Source: Candidatus Obscuribacter phosphatis
GTDB taxonomy: Bacteria; Cyanobacteriota; Vampirovibrionia; Obscuribacterales; Obscuribacteraceae
NCBI GenBank assembly: GCA_001899315.1
Contig: MOYA01000005.1
Coordinates: forward strand, 189,925-253,924
Direction of reading: 5' to 3'
DNA length: 64,000 nucleotides
The notes beneath the pieces were generated by a model. That model was not told where the DNA came from, did no database searches, and saw only the letters and a program-made list of their open reading frames with translations. Position numbers and translations under genes: made by a program. Positions 1 to 8,291 of the stretch are shown piece after piece. Numbering within the stretch: position 1 is the first letter of the stretch; every line of letters starts with the position of its first letter.

Positions 1-2
1 CT

Positions 3-479
3 TCGCAGTTCATCACCATGGAAGGCGGCAGCGCCGGCGGTCTGCTCATGGGCGCCGTGCTCAACCTGCGACCCGACCTCTTCAAGGCCGCCATCGTCAA
101 AGTGCCCTTCGTCGACGTGATCAACACCATGCTCGACGAGACGCTGCCGCTCACGGTGGGCGAATTCGAAGAGTGGGGCAATCCCAAGGTCAAGGAGGAC
201 TACGACTACATCCGTCGCTATTCGCCTTACGAGAACATCAATATCGGCGCCTACCCTGCTATCTTGGTCAAGTCGGCTTTCTACGACAGCCAGGTGATGT
301 ACTGGGAACCGGCCAAGTATGTGGCGCGCCTGCGCGACCGCAAGACCGACGACACCCCGCTGCTCTTCAAGATTCTTCTCGAAGCCGGCGGACACGGCGG
401 CAAGTCTGGGCGCTTCGACGCGCTCAAAGAAACCGCCTTCGACTATGCCTTCCTGCTCAAGCAGGTGGGCCTGGTCTGA
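3..479 (+). CDS. Oligopeptidase B-like prolyl oligopeptidase, C-terminal part (5' truncated by window)
   Basis: C-terminal catalytic part of a prolyl oligopeptidase family serine peptidase (S9A), which cleaves short peptides, in oligopeptidase B after basic residues. The frame is open from base 3 and the start lies outside the window. The nucleophile motif GGSAGG (bases 24-41) supplies the catalytic Ser, the segment YDSQV with conserved W-P-AKY (around 284-318) supplies the Asp, and AGGHGGKSGR (around 382-411) supplies the His. The order and spacing of these three match protease II/PtrB. The following gene starts 53 bases downstream on the same strand. Only about 158 residues are visible, so substrate preference is inferred from family resemblance. 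Confidence 0.85.
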   Translation, partial: SQFITMEGGSAGGLLMGAVLNLRPDLFKAAIVKVPFVDVINTMLDETLPLTVGEFEEWGNPKVKEDYDYIRRYSPYENINIGAYPAILVKSAFYDSQVMYWEPAKYVARLRDRKTDDTPLLFKILLEAGGHGGKSGRFDALKETAFDYAFLLKQVGLV

Positions 480-531
480 CCCGTTAGAGACAAAAAAACG
501 CAACACCAGCCACAAGAAGTGGAATCTGCTC

Positions 532-885
532 ATGACCCAAGTTGGTCTGAAACTGCCCTCGCCCGCCGATATCGCCGCCCAGGAAGCGAACGATAAGGCA
601 ACCGCAAAAATGACCGTGGGAGAGCGCGCCCGCGCTCTCGCCCAGAGCGTCATCGCCGCCGCCACCGGCGGTGTCACCTTCAAGAATCGCATCTATCTCT
701 ATCGGCACAGCGACCCCGCCTTTGCCGGCGACCGCTACGAAGAAGAGCTGGTGCGCGCTGCCGTTGGCTATCTCGTAGCCACCGGTTGGAAAGCGACCTG
801 CCACCGCCCCTGGTTCTGGGAACAGCATGTGGGCAGCAAACCCGGCGACGGCTTCGTCGAGTGGGTGGTCAAGATCAGCAAGTAA
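532..885 (+). CDS. Hypothetical protein, 117 aa
   Basis: I do not recognise the family. Start chosen at ATG 532; it falls after the oligopeptidase stop and gives a protein without a nonsensical N-terminal extension, although the upstream RBS (AGAAGTGG) is only moderate. The protein is soluble: residues 1-55 are Ala-rich and helical, and the second half is aromatic and charged (HRPWFWEQHVGSKPGDG), ending in a likely beta strand. It lies between the peptidase and a small membrane protein, both on the same strand and close enough (15 bases to the next gene) to be cotranscribed. High use of C-ending codons resembles its neighbours. Confidence 0.65.
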   Translation: MTQVGLKLPSPADIAAQEANDKATAKMTVGERARALAQSVIAAATGGVTFKNRIYLYRHSDPAFAGDRYEEELVRAAVGYLVATGWKATCHRPWFWEQHVGSKPGDGFVEWVVKISK

Positions 886-899
886 GGTGAGGGCAAAAG

Positions 900-1175
900 A
901 TGTCTATCTCTTTGTTTATCTCTCTGGCGCTGGCATCTCTAATCGTGTCAGTGCTTGCCGCACTGTTGGCTAAGACAAACGTCGTGCCGCGCTTCTGCGC
1001 ACAGCACCCGAACACCTTCCTCATCCTCGCCGCCACCGCGGCAGTTTTCCTGCTCAGCCTGCCCTTCCTGGTGCATGCTGAAATCGGGGTGGTAAGCGTC
1101 TTGGCGAAATGGTTCGCCGTAACGCTTACCCTTTCCTCTTGGAGCTTCGTGCTTTCAGCAATGAAGAGCAACTGA
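900..1175 (+). CDS. Small two-helix membrane protein, 91 aa
   Basis: Start ATG 900 has a clear RBS (GGTGAGG) seven bases upstream. The N-terminus has no charged residue for about 22 residues (MSISLFISLALASLIVSVLA), forming a first membrane helix; a second hydrophobic stretch covers roughly residues 40-60 (TFLILAATAAVFLLSLPF). A third, weaker hydrophobic segment is near the C-terminus. No named domain is visible. It sits directly upstream of the TerF-like gene, separated by a 29-base hairpin, so it may belong to the Ter-type envelope stress module that follows. Confidence 0.65.
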   Translation: MSISLFISLALASLIVSVLAALLAKTNVVPRFCAQHPNTFLILAATAAVFLLSLPFLVHAEIGVVSVLAKWFAVTLTLSSWSFVLSAMKSN

Positions 1176-1185
1176 AGCCACTTCC

Positions 1186-1214
1186 GGGAGCGGTTCCTGA
1201 AACGAACCGCTCCC
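1186..1214 (+). promoter_or_regulatory. Intercistronic hairpin upstream of terF-like gene
   Basis: Perfect inverted repeat GGGAGCGGTT / AACCGCTCCC around a short loop, 30 bases before the TerF-like start. No T-run follows directly, so it may be an attenuator or a processing/stability hairpin rather than a full terminator. The same layout recurs before many genes in this window. Confidence 0.6.
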
Positions 1215-1243
1215 AGTTTTCCTCTCCACAATCAGGAAAACCA

Positions 1244-2623
1244 ATGAACCAATTACAGAAGGGCGCCAACGCGCCAGTTCCCACCGAGAAGTTGACCATC
1301 AAAGCCGTCCATGACGGCGCCAACACCGATCTCTCGGCCATCATGCTCAACGCCGCCGGCAAGGTGCGCAGCGAAGCCGACTTCGTCTTCTACGCCCAGA
1401 CTCGTTCTCCCGAAGGTTCGGTGAACTATGTCGAGAAGAAGGCGACCGGCAGTCGCTACGAGCACAGCATGACGGTCGACCTCAAGGCAGTGCCGGCCGA
1501 TATCGAACGTATCGAACTCACCCTGACCATCGATCCCGACACGCCGGCCACCTTTGCCCAGGTCAAGAACTGCATGGTCAGCCTGCTCGATGCCTCCGGC
1601 AAGGAAGTGTCGTGCTTCGCACCGGAAGGCACGGTGGAGAACGCCTTTATCGTGGGCGAACTCTACCGCCGCAACGGTGTCTGGAAGGTGCGGCATGTGG
1701 CCCAAGGCTTCACCGGCGGACTGGGGGCCATCGCCACCCAGTTCGGCATCGAAATCGCCGAAGAAGAACCGCAGAAGAAGGAAGCGGCACCGGCTCCCGT
1801 CAAGAACAAGATCAGCCTCTCCAAGGCCGACCAGGTCACCGCGGACTTGGAGCGCAAGGGCTCGCGCTTGGTCAGCCTGCAAAAGGCGGCAGCTGTCTCA
1901 CTCAAGAAGCACAAGGTGGACGGCATCGTCGCCCGCGTGGTCATGGTTCTCGACGCCTCCGGCTCTACCAGTCGCATGTGGCCCGACATGATGCAGGGTG
2001 TCACCGATCGCCTGGCGACGCTGGCGCTCAATCTGGACGACAACGGCGAACTGGAGTTCTGGGTCTACGCCAGCAGCTTCAAGAAGTTCGCCACGGTCAG
2101 CCTCGGCAACCTGGACGGCTATGTCGCCTCGCTCATGCGCGGTGAAGATGGTTCCAGCGCCGGACGGTCAGCCAAGGCGCCGGAGAAGAAGAGCGGCGGA
2201 CTCTTCGGCGGTCTTTTCAGCGGCGGCAGCAGCCTCGCTGCCGGCATCGTTCCCGGTCTGGGCTGGGAGAACAACGAGCCACCGGTGATGCAGGCCATCA
2301 TGGACGAGTGCAAGGGCTCCAAGACCATCCCGACGCTCGTCATCTTCGTCACCGACGGCGGCATCGACAAGGATCGCGCCATCGAGAAGGTGCTCATCGA
2401 CGCGTCGCGCCACAACATCTTCTGGCAGTTCGTCGGGCTCGGCGGCTCCAGCTACGGCGTACTCGAACGCTTCGACGAACTGACCGGCCGCCACGTGGAC
2501 AATGCCGGCTTCTTCGCCATCGACGACTACCGCGACATCAAGGACGAAGAGCTCTACAGCCGCATCATCCGCGAATTCCCGAAGTGGGTGGACACTGTGC
2601 GGGCGAAGGGCATGCTGGTCTGA
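1244..2623 (+). CDS. TerF-like protein: TerD domain plus von Willebrand factor A domain
   Basis: 459 residues from ATG 1244, preceded by AGGAAAACC. Residues about 15-175 resemble the TerD/TerE/CABP1 beta-sandwich (LTLTIDPDTPATFAQV, GELYRRNGVWKVRHVAQGF are typical), which in characterised TerD binds calcium. After a charged Ala/Pro/Lys linker, residues about 225-455 form a vWA domain with a MIDAS motif DASGST at 237-242 and the conserved FVTDGG strand. A Gly-rich insert (GGLFGGLFSGGSS) interrupts the vWA domain near residue 330. TerD-vWA architecture is that of TerF proteins of tellurite-resistance/stress loci. TerC lies 4.7 kb downstream. It probably scaffolds an inner-face, metal-dependent complex. 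The 3' end is duplicated in a tandem repeat. Confidence 0.9.
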   Translation: MNQLQKGANAPVPTEKLTIKAVHDGANTDLSAIMLNAAGKVRSEADFVFYAQTRSPEGSVNYVEKKATGSRYEHSMTVDLKAVPADIERIELTLTIDPDTPATFAQVKNCMVSLLDASGKEVSCFAPEGTVENAFIVGELYRRNGVWKVRHVAQGFTGGLGAIATQFGIEIAEEEPQKKEAAPAPVKNKISLSKADQVTADLERKGSRLVSLQKAAAVSLKKHKVDGIVARVVMVLDASGSTSRMWPDMMQGVTDRLATLALNLDDNGELEFWVYASSFKKFATVSLGNLDGYVASLMRGEDGSSAGRSAKAPEKKSGGLFGGLFSGGSSLAAGIVPGLGWENNEPPVMQAIMDECKGSKTIPTLVIFVTDGGIDKDRAIEKVLIDASRHNIFWQFVGLGGSSYGVLERFDELTGRHVDNAGFFAIDDYRDIKDEELYSRIIREFPKWVDTVRAKGMLV

Positions 2624-2780
2624 AGGTCCGGCATTAGATCGATGTGCCCGAGCCCGCACAGCAAAGCTATGTAAATCCCGGGCGAAGGGCATGTTGGTCT
2701 GAAGGTCCGGCATTAGATCGATGTGCCCGAGCCCGCACAGCAGATCTATGTAAATCCCGGGCGAAGGGCATCTTGGTCTA
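2601..2780. repeat. 79-bp tandem repeat (2.3 copies) starting in the terF-like 3' end
   Basis: Units begin at 2601, 2680 and 2759, each with GGGCGAAGGGCAT; the third is partial and ends near 2780. The first copy includes the last seven codons and stop of the TerF-like gene (RAKGMLV), so the duplication has copied the gene tail into the downstream spacer. Copies differ at only a few bases, which suggests a recent event. Confidence 0.9.
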
Positions 2781-2794
2781 TCAGTCTTTAAAGA

Positions 2795-2817
2795 GAGCGC
2801 GCCGCCAAGGCGCGCTC
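2795..2817 (+). promoter_or_regulatory. Hairpin just upstream of the yihY-like RBS
   Basis: Inverted repeat GAGCGCGCC / GGCGCGCTC with a five-base loop, ending 15 bases before the ATG at 2833; the RBS (GTGAGG) follows it immediately. It could end transcription from the Ter gene or shield the RBS. Confidence 0.6.
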
Positions 2818-2832
2818 ATCTGTGAGGTATCC

Positions 2833-3744
2833 ATGGCAGTAAAAGACCTGTTAAACACTCTCAAAGAGCACCTGCTGCGCAAACAGCTGACCCTGGCTCA
2901 GCTTTCTTACCGAGCTATCCGCTTCGTTTTGAATAAGCACGAGATCCTCTCTCGTGCCTCGGCAATCGCCTACAGCGCCATGCTCGCCTTCATACCGTTC
3001 ATCACTCTGGTGATCACGGTGGCAGCCAAGCTGCTTCCCGACCTAGCAGCTGGCGGCGGCAACGCTCCCGGCTTCACCGGCGGCGATGTCGGCTTGATCC
3101 TGAGGAAACTCTTTCCAACCGATGTGGCGGACCTCATCCTCGCCCAACTGGCACATATTCAGACCCAGCCGAGCCTAGGGGTGATTAGCATCACTCTCTT
3201 TCTGGCGGTCTGGACCTCGACAAGCCTCTTTTCAGAGGTAATCAACTCACTCAATCGCATCCTCGCGGTGAGCGAAGCCCGCTCATACTGGCGCCTCCAG
3301 CTGACAGCGATAGCGCTTGTTCTCATGCAAGCCGGGCTCTTCACTTTCGCCTTCGTTTCCATACTGGTCGGTCCCAAACTGACCCAGTGGCTGGCTCTCT
3401 CGGGCTGGCTTCTGCTCGGCGCCACAGCGCTGCATTGGCTTCTGCTCTTTGCGGTAATCTACGCCAGCTTCGCCCTCACCTTCCACTTCGGTCCATCGCT
3501 TCACAAGAGGACCGGACGCAAACATTGGGTGTCTCCCGGCGCCACTTTTGGCACCGTGGTATTCCTTCTGGCCACCTCGGGCTTTCGCTACTACCTGGAA
3601 CATTTCGCCAACTACCGCACCGCCTACGGCTCTCTCGGGGGCTTGATGATGCTTATGGTCTGGTTCTGGCTGATGAGCCTGGTCCTGCTAATCTCTGCCG
3701 AAATCAACAAGCTGGCGGCGATGGCAGAGAATCACAAGAAATAG
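2833..3744 (+). CDS. YihY/BrkB-family inner-membrane protein
   Basis: 303 residues from ATG 2833 with RBS GTGAGG. The upstream open frame into the tandem repeat is rejected because it lacks an RBS and is repeat-derived. The pattern is that of the YihY/virulence factor BrkB family: an N-terminal amphipathic region, the motif RASAIAYSAMLAFIPFITL in the first membrane helix, and about six membrane helices in total, with conserved SLFSEVINSLNRIL and the C-terminal helix MLMVWFWLMSLVLLISAEIN. Family members were once annotated as ribonuclease BN by mistake; the real role is unknown, possibly envelope transport or stress. It lies immediately after the TerF-like gene on the same strand. Confidence 0.9.
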   Translation: MAVKDLLNTLKEHLLRKQLTLAQLSYRAIRFVLNKHEILSRASAIAYSAMLAFIPFITLVITVAAKLLPDLAAGGGNAPGFTGGDVGLILRKLFPTDVADLILAQLAHIQTQPSLGVISITLFLAVWTSTSLFSEVINSLNRILAVSEARSYWRLQLTAIALVLMQAGLFTFAFVSILVGPKLTQWLALSGWLLLGATALHWLLLFAVIYASFALTFHFGPSLHKRTGRKHWVSPGATFGTVVFLLATSGFRYYLEHFANYRTAYGSLGGLMMLMVWFWLMSLVLLISAEINKLAAMAENHKK

Positions 3745-4789
3745 CCAAGAGGAGTAAACGCTTGCAGTTCAGAAGGCATGAGAAGGTCCAACCTCCATGC
3801 CTTTCCTTTTCCGCAATCTTACTACATCATATAAGATCTATTGCGAGATATAAAGACGTTAGCACCGTAACCGCCACCATGACATCAAAATCACGCCGCC
3901 CGCTCAATCATCCGAGAACCAATCCAGGCCCAAGTTTGGCCTAGCAGTCGGCCGACTAAAGCGAGTAAAATCCTTTCTAAAAGTCATCAACGAAAGATTA
4001 CGGAAAGAGAAAAGAAAGACAGCCGAAACGCTGAGTATACCTTAGATACAGCCGAAACCCCGCACTAGCCGCGCCACCCTGACAACACCAAATCTGGTGG
4101 CAATTTAGCTCGGTTTTGTTCACAGCACGTTCACATAGAAACGAATCCCGACCCTGTCAGAGACTGCAATACAAGCAAATTTGACAGTTCCCAGCTATGG
4201 CACCTAGAAATACTGGGGCAAGCGACCGCGTCAGCCAAATTCAGGAAAGGCTTGCGTTGCGCCAGTCATTTGCATAACTATGCATACATTGTTTTTCGCA
4301 ACTATCTATCTTTGCAACCCACCTTAAGAACCTTCCCACTACCACCACCACCGCCACCACACCGCAGCTCCAACTGCATAGGCTAAACCGGCTCTCTAGG
4401 CGCTATATAAAGGAACGCCGAGGCTAATTCTTAAGGGAAAGTAAAGGGCTAGCATAAACCGCGCCAGTGTAAATTCACCGGATGCGGTGGCGCGACAAGG
4501 CTAGTTTTCAATCCAATTTTGGCAAAGGCTAGCAATCCCGCCCCTCTAGAAAGCCGCACCAAGCCAAAACAAGCCCAGGCAAGGCATCCTTTCGCCAGTT
4601 TTTCGGGGCATGCAGTCAGATTTAAGGAAAACTTGCAAACGTTCCCTTATTTGCATAACTATGCATACATGCATATTCATAACTTTCCATACCAGCAAAC
4701 CTTAATTCAAACCCAGTCCATTCCCACCGCAATTTCCTAAGTCCCGCCCAGATACCCATCTGAGCGGTTCCATAACGAAAGGAGTAATT
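3745..4789. other. Gene-free segment with direct and inverted repeats
   Basis: No convincing coding frame. A 22-base sequence (ATTTGCATAACTATGCATACAT) occurs identically at 4268-4289 and 4649-4670, both times preceded by a similar AGGAAA-CTTGC stretch, so a longer degenerate unit of roughly 60 bases is duplicated. An imperfect inverted repeat spans about 4450-4504 (CTAGC and CGCGCCA arms answered by TGGCGCG and GCTAG). CTAGCCGCGCCA at 4065-4076 recurs exactly at 34387-34398 in another gene-free segment. The downstream gene has a strong RBS, so this is probably a long regulatory region. Confidence 0.6.
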
Positions 4790-5821
4790 ATGCTTCTTGG
4801 CTATGGTGTTGCCCTTCTTATCTTGCGCGAACTATATCTTCTCTGGAAAGATCGCTACGCAGAACCCGACGCCCACAAGTCGATCTTTAAGATTGCCCGG
4901 GACGCCTGCCTACCCAACTCAAGCCAAGGCTCCGCGAGAAGCCTTGAGCAGCCGGGGTTGGCAAGAAGCATCGAGTTCACTCGACAGTTCATAAAAAGGG
5001 ATCGCGAACTTTACGGTGATGTTCATGTCTACCGACTGCGCAATATCAGATGTATGGGCGAATTGCTGGCCCAAGATCATCAGCGTCAGTCAGCCGCCGC
5101 CTGGTTCTATTATGGATTGCGGATCATCGACGAACTCGGTCGTCCTATCCATAAAGATGTAGACGAATTTGAACTGGCAGTTGCACGTTTCGAACTAGAC
5201 GGCAAACAAGCCGATCTGGCTCTGAAAACCCTGCAAAGACTGCTGGATCGCTTCGACCAGGAAAAGCGCGAAAAGGACCCTGCCCTGCATTTGGAAGTTC
5301 TCAAGCTGCGAGCAATTGCAGCAAGGGTGCTACCTCAGGAAGCTGTCGAACAGGCCTCGCTGGAGCTTCTCGAATGGACCGAACATTATTTCGGGCTCGA
5401 GAGCGCCGAGGTGAAAAACATACTTCGTGTCATTTCAGAACCAAGTGATTCGGCATCCATGTTCCGCAGACAACTGAGACTTCTCGAACATCTGGAAGAG
5501 ACGTCTCTACTGGTCGGCGACGAGACCCTCGCCACCGCCCAGAGCCTCGACGAACTGGCTGCTTTTTGTGCTTTAAGAAAAAGCACCGGTGCAGTGCCCA
5601 ACCTCGACCCTTCTGGTCCTTTAAGAGAACGCGCCGAACAGATCCGCGCCCTTCTGCGCGTCAAGCGAAGAGGAGCCGAATCAGCCGACAAGGACGATAT
5701 CGACCTGGCGGCGCGCTTCTACGAGACCAGGAACCGTCCTGGCGACGGCACCACTGCCTTCCACCTGCGAAAACAACTCAAACAACGAGAGACCCATCAT
5801 GACGACCGAAACCAAGTCTAA
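4790..5821 (+). CDS. TPR-like helical protein with N-terminal membrane anchor
   Basis: 343 residues; the start has an excellent RBS (AAAGGAGTAATT ATG). Residues 1-18 (MLLGYGVALLILRELYLL) form a membrane anchor or uncleaved signal. The rest is alpha-helical with paired helices of TPR/Sel1-like spacing (AAAWFYYGLRII, LALKTLQRLLDRF, EQASLELLEWTEHYF). No catalytic motif is visible. Its 3' end overlaps the next gene by 23 bases in another frame, so the two are translationally linked. It begins the second half of the Ter-type region (to TerC at 7.3 kb). A structural adaptor role is inferred only. Confidence 0.75.
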   Translation: MLLGYGVALLILRELYLLWKDRYAEPDAHKSIFKIARDACLPNSSQGSARSLEQPGLARSIEFTRQFIKRDRELYGDVHVYRLRNIRCMGELLAQDHQRQSAAAWFYYGLRIIDELGRPIHKDVDEFELAVARFELDGKQADLALKTLQRLLDRFDQEKREKDPALHLEVLKLRAIAARVLPQEAVEQASLELLEWTEHYFGLESAEVKNILRVISEPSDSASMFRRQLRLLEHLEETSLLVGDETLATAQSLDELAAFCALRKSTGAVPNLDPSGPLRERAEQIRALLRVKRRGAESADKDDIDLAARFYETRNRPGDGTTAFHLRKQLKQRETHHDDRNQV

Positions 5822-6764
5822 TGTTCTGACGCCCCTCTTTGTCGAGACCTTCAAAATCCTTCTGGAAGACTCCCGCACCGACGCGACTCGGCTGTCCAGG
5901 CTGCGCGAACTCTTCAAGAAGTTCGGTCTGACCAGCTACCGCACCGAGTCGCCCTTCAAGCCCAAGGAAATCGAGATCGACAAGGACAAGCTCTACAGCA
6001 TTGTCTATCGCCGCCGGCTGGCGAGGGCGCTTCTGGCTCCGCGTCCCTCTCCCTATGTCTACCACACGCTCTCCATGGACGCCGACGTGCTCAACTCGCC
6101 CACCGGGCGTGAGTACATCGAGGCCCTCAGCCGCTACATGGCCGAGATCATGACCGCCAAGCTGGGCGAACTTGCTCCCGAGCAGGTGCTCATGGTCAGC
6201 CGCCTGACGCCGGAAGACCTGGTCGACTTCCTCTCCCAGCACAAGCTCTACGAGCTGGAGGGCGACAAGCTGAGCGAATTCATCCTGCGCCGCATGGTCG
6301 AGAAGAGCATCGACCGCAATCCGCTCTTCCTCAAGATCAAGGAAGACCTGGCTGAGACGGCGGAGAGCGCGCGCAGCGAACTGGCCCGCACCATGCAGGA
6401 GCACCGGGAGACGCACTTCAAGGACTTCAGCGACAAGCTCGGCAAGATCGTCGAGGAAGCGACCCGGCAGTGCGACGCCTATATCGAGGTGCTCAAGACC
6501 GAGAGCGCCGAGCGTGCCGAAAAGGAGCGCCTCAAGAAGGAAGAGGAGGAGCGCATCGCCCTGGCCAACGCCGGCAAGAGCGAAGACGATCTCTTCCGCG
6601 AGGCGGTGATCGCAAGAGAGCGGCAGTGGCGCAAGGACAACCCGACCCATCCCCTGGTCAAGTGGCTGATGCTCACCGGCGGTCTGGCCATCACCCTGGG
6701 CATGCTTTTCTTCGGCGAAGTGAACGGCACCAATCTGTACGAGCTCCTCGGCAGCAACGAGTAG
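5799..6764 (+). CDS. Coiled-coil protein with C-terminal membrane helix; shares a domain with the next gene
   Basis: 321 residues. Not a family I can name. Residues about 105-170 contain a helical block (APEQVLMVSRLTPEDLVDFL...LSEFILRRM) that is recognisably repeated in the next gene. Residues 180-270 are strongly charged and heptad-like, a long coiled coil (ERAEKERLKKEEEERIAL). A single hydrophobic helix at about 286-304 (WLMLTGGLAITLGMLFFG) anchors the C-terminus, so most of the protein should be cytoplasmic. It overlaps the upstream gene by 23 bases. Context with TerC and TerF-like suggests a membrane-tethered component of that module. Confidence 0.75.
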   Translation: MTTETKSNVLTPLFVETFKILLEDSRTDATRLSRLRELFKKFGLTSYRTESPFKPKEIEIDKDKLYSIVYRRRLARALLAPRPSPYVYHTLSMDADVLNSPTGREYIEALSRYMAEIMTAKLGELAPEQVLMVSRLTPEDLVDFLSQHKLYELEGDKLSEFILRRMVEKSIDRNPLFLKIKEDLAETAESARSELARTMQEHRETHFKDFSDKLGKIVEEATRQCDAYIEVLKTESAERAEKERLKKEEEERIALANAGKSEDDLFREAVIARERQWRKDNPTHPLVKWLMLTGGLAITLGMLFFGEVNGTNLYELLGSNE

Positions 6765-6777
6765 CCTGACAAACCAA

Positions 6778-6807
6778 GGCGGAGGCGGTTAATCAACCGC
6801 CTCTGCC
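6778..6807 (+). promoter_or_regulatory. Intercistronic hairpin before 6826 gene
   Basis: GGAGGCGGTT / AACCGCCTCTGCC inverted repeat in the 61-base gap; the RBS GCGAGG follows directly and the start codon is at 6826. Same arrangement as at 1186 and 2795. Confidence 0.6.
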
Positions 6808-6825
6808 ATCATTTGCGAGGTATCT

Positions 6826-7305
6826 ATGCAAACTTCCAGCAACAAGGTTCCCCTCAAATCATCCAGTCCCTACTTCCATCACATCCTGGCCATCACCACC
6901 AAGGCGGCCACTCTCTTCCAAGAGCTGCAAAACCAGCCAAACCCAGCCTCGAAAGAGCAGGAAGAGCTGAAGCAGCTTTTGGGCAAATTCGATCTCACCA
7001 CCAAGGTCTGGTATGTGCAAGGAAGCGCCTTTCCGTATCTGCGTGAAACGGTGCCGCCCAACAGTCCCGACTTCCTTCCCACCATTGCCGAAAACCTGGC
7101 TTTCCTCATGGTTCGCTCGGCCGGCGTGGACGACGTGCTGGTGCTCAGCCGCCTCGATGCCGCACTGCTCAAGCGAGCGCTGCAAGAACTGTACGTCAAC
7201 AACTTCGATGCACCGAACCTGAAGAGGTTCATCATCCGCGCCTTCAGCCAAGAGCATGATGCTGAGCTGTGGGCGCAAATCGACCGCATCATCAACCAAA
7301 TCTAA
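6826..7305 (+). CDS. Hypothetical soluble protein, 159 aa, sharing a domain with the preceding gene
   Basis: Start ATG 6826 with RBS GAGGTATCT. All-helical, no signal or membrane segment. Residues about 90-145 (AENLAFLMVRSAGVDDVLVL, then SRLDAALLKRAL and LKRFIIRAF) align by eye with residues 110-170 of the upstream protein: both have VL-V/L-SRL, L-xx-L spacing and a closing L-x-x-FI-R. This indicates a shared uncharacterised domain and duplication within the locus. It ends 11 bases before terC, so the two are probably one transcript. Confidence 0.7.
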   Translation: MQTSSNKVPLKSSSPYFHHILAITTKAATLFQELQNQPNPASKEQEELKQLLGKFDLTTKVWYVQGSAFPYLRETVPPNSPDFLPTIAENLAFLMVRSAGVDDVLVLSRLDAALLKRALQELYVNNFDAPNLKRFIIRAFSQEHDAELWAQIDRIINQI

Positions 7306-7316
7306 GGATAGAAAAC

Positions 7317-8267
7317 ATGGAATCCACTCAACTGTGGCTCTGGGGCGGCTTCGGCGCGCTCATCACCTTCATGCTGGCCCTCGATCTGGGCGTCTTCAAC
7401 CGTAAGGCGCACGAGCCTTCGTTCAAGGAAGCAGTCACCTGGAGCGCGGTCTGGGTCGCGCTGGCTCTCGCCTTCAACGGCGTCATCTACTACACCATGG
7501 GCACCCAGCCGGCGATCGAATTCCTCACCGGCTATCTGATCGAGAAAGCCCTCTCGGTCGACAACATCTTCGTCTTCGTGCTGCTCTTCGGCGCCTTCGC
7601 AGTGCCGCTCAAGTATCAGCACCGAGTGCTCTTCTGGGGCATTCTCGGCGCCTTTGCCATGCGCGGTGCCATGATCGCAGCCGGCTCCTATCTGGTGGAA
7701 CAGTTCCACTTCGTGATGTACATCTTCGGCGCCATCCTGCTCTTCACCGGCGCCAAGATGGCCTTCCAGAACCACGAAACTGCGGTCAAGACTGAAGACA
7801 ACAGGCTCCTGAAGTGGTTCCGCAAGCTGATGCCGGTCACCGACCAGTATCACGAAGACCGCTTCTTCGTGAAGCAGTCCACGCTCAAGAGCGGCGGCAA
7901 GCTGGTTTGGCACGCCACTCCGCTCTTCCTCGTCCTGCTTCTGGTCGAAGTCACCGACCTGGTCTTCGCCGTCGACTCCATCCCGGCCATCTTTGCCGTC
8001 ACCACCGACCCGTTCCTGGTCTTCGCCAGCAACGTCTTCGCCATCCTCGGTCTGCGGTCGCTCTACTTCCTGCTGGCCGGCGTCGTGCACCGCTTCCACC
8101 TCCTCAAGTACGGTCTCTCCTTCATCCTGGTCTTCGTCGGCACCAAGATGCTCATCGTCGACTTCTTCAAGGTGCCGGTGCTCCTCTCCCTGGGCGTCAT
8201 TGCCGTGACCATCACGGCTTCGGTGGTCCTGTCCCTGCTCTTTCCTCGCAAAGAAGAGACGAAGTAA
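7317..8267 (+). CDS. terC: TerC family integral membrane protein
   Basis: 316 residues from ATG 7317 (RBS AGGATAG). Seven to nine membrane helices with the two diagnostic acidic membrane motifs of TerC/Alx proteins: EKALSVDNIFVF near residues 76-87 and EVTDLVFAVDSIPA near residues 212-225, followed by FASNVFAILGLRSLYFLL. TerC proteins are linked to tellurite resistance, and family members Alx/YceF-type act in manganese export and in metal loading of secreted proteins. The gene sits between an unknown soluble protein and a UPF0114 protein, with 24 bases to the latter. Together with the TerF-like gene upstream this supports a Ter-type metal/envelope stress module. Confidence 0.95.
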   Translation: MESTQLWLWGGFGALITFMLALDLGVFNRKAHEPSFKEAVTWSAVWVALALAFNGVIYYTMGTQPAIEFLTGYLIEKALSVDNIFVFVLLFGAFAVPLKYQHRVLFWGILGAFAMRGAMIAAGSYLVEQFHFVMYIFGAILLFTGAKMAFQNHETAVKTEDNRLLKWFRKLMPVTDQYHEDRFFVKQSTLKSGGKLVWHATPLFLVLLLVEVTDLVFAVDSIPAIFAVTTDPFLVFASNVFAILGLRSLYFLLAGVVHRFHLLKYGLSFILVFVGTKMLIVDFFKVPVLLSLGVIAVTITASVVLSLLFPRKEETK

Positions 8268-8291
8268 CCGCAACCTCAGAAAGGAGGGGCT

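Noticed and set aside
3387..3944. Open frame overlapping the YihY-like gene
   Set aside because: Out of frame within a clear membrane-protein gene and extends into non-coding sequence.
4519..4740. 73-codon open frame in the gene-free segment
   Set aside because: No RBS, overlaps the duplicated 22-mer and has non-coding composition.
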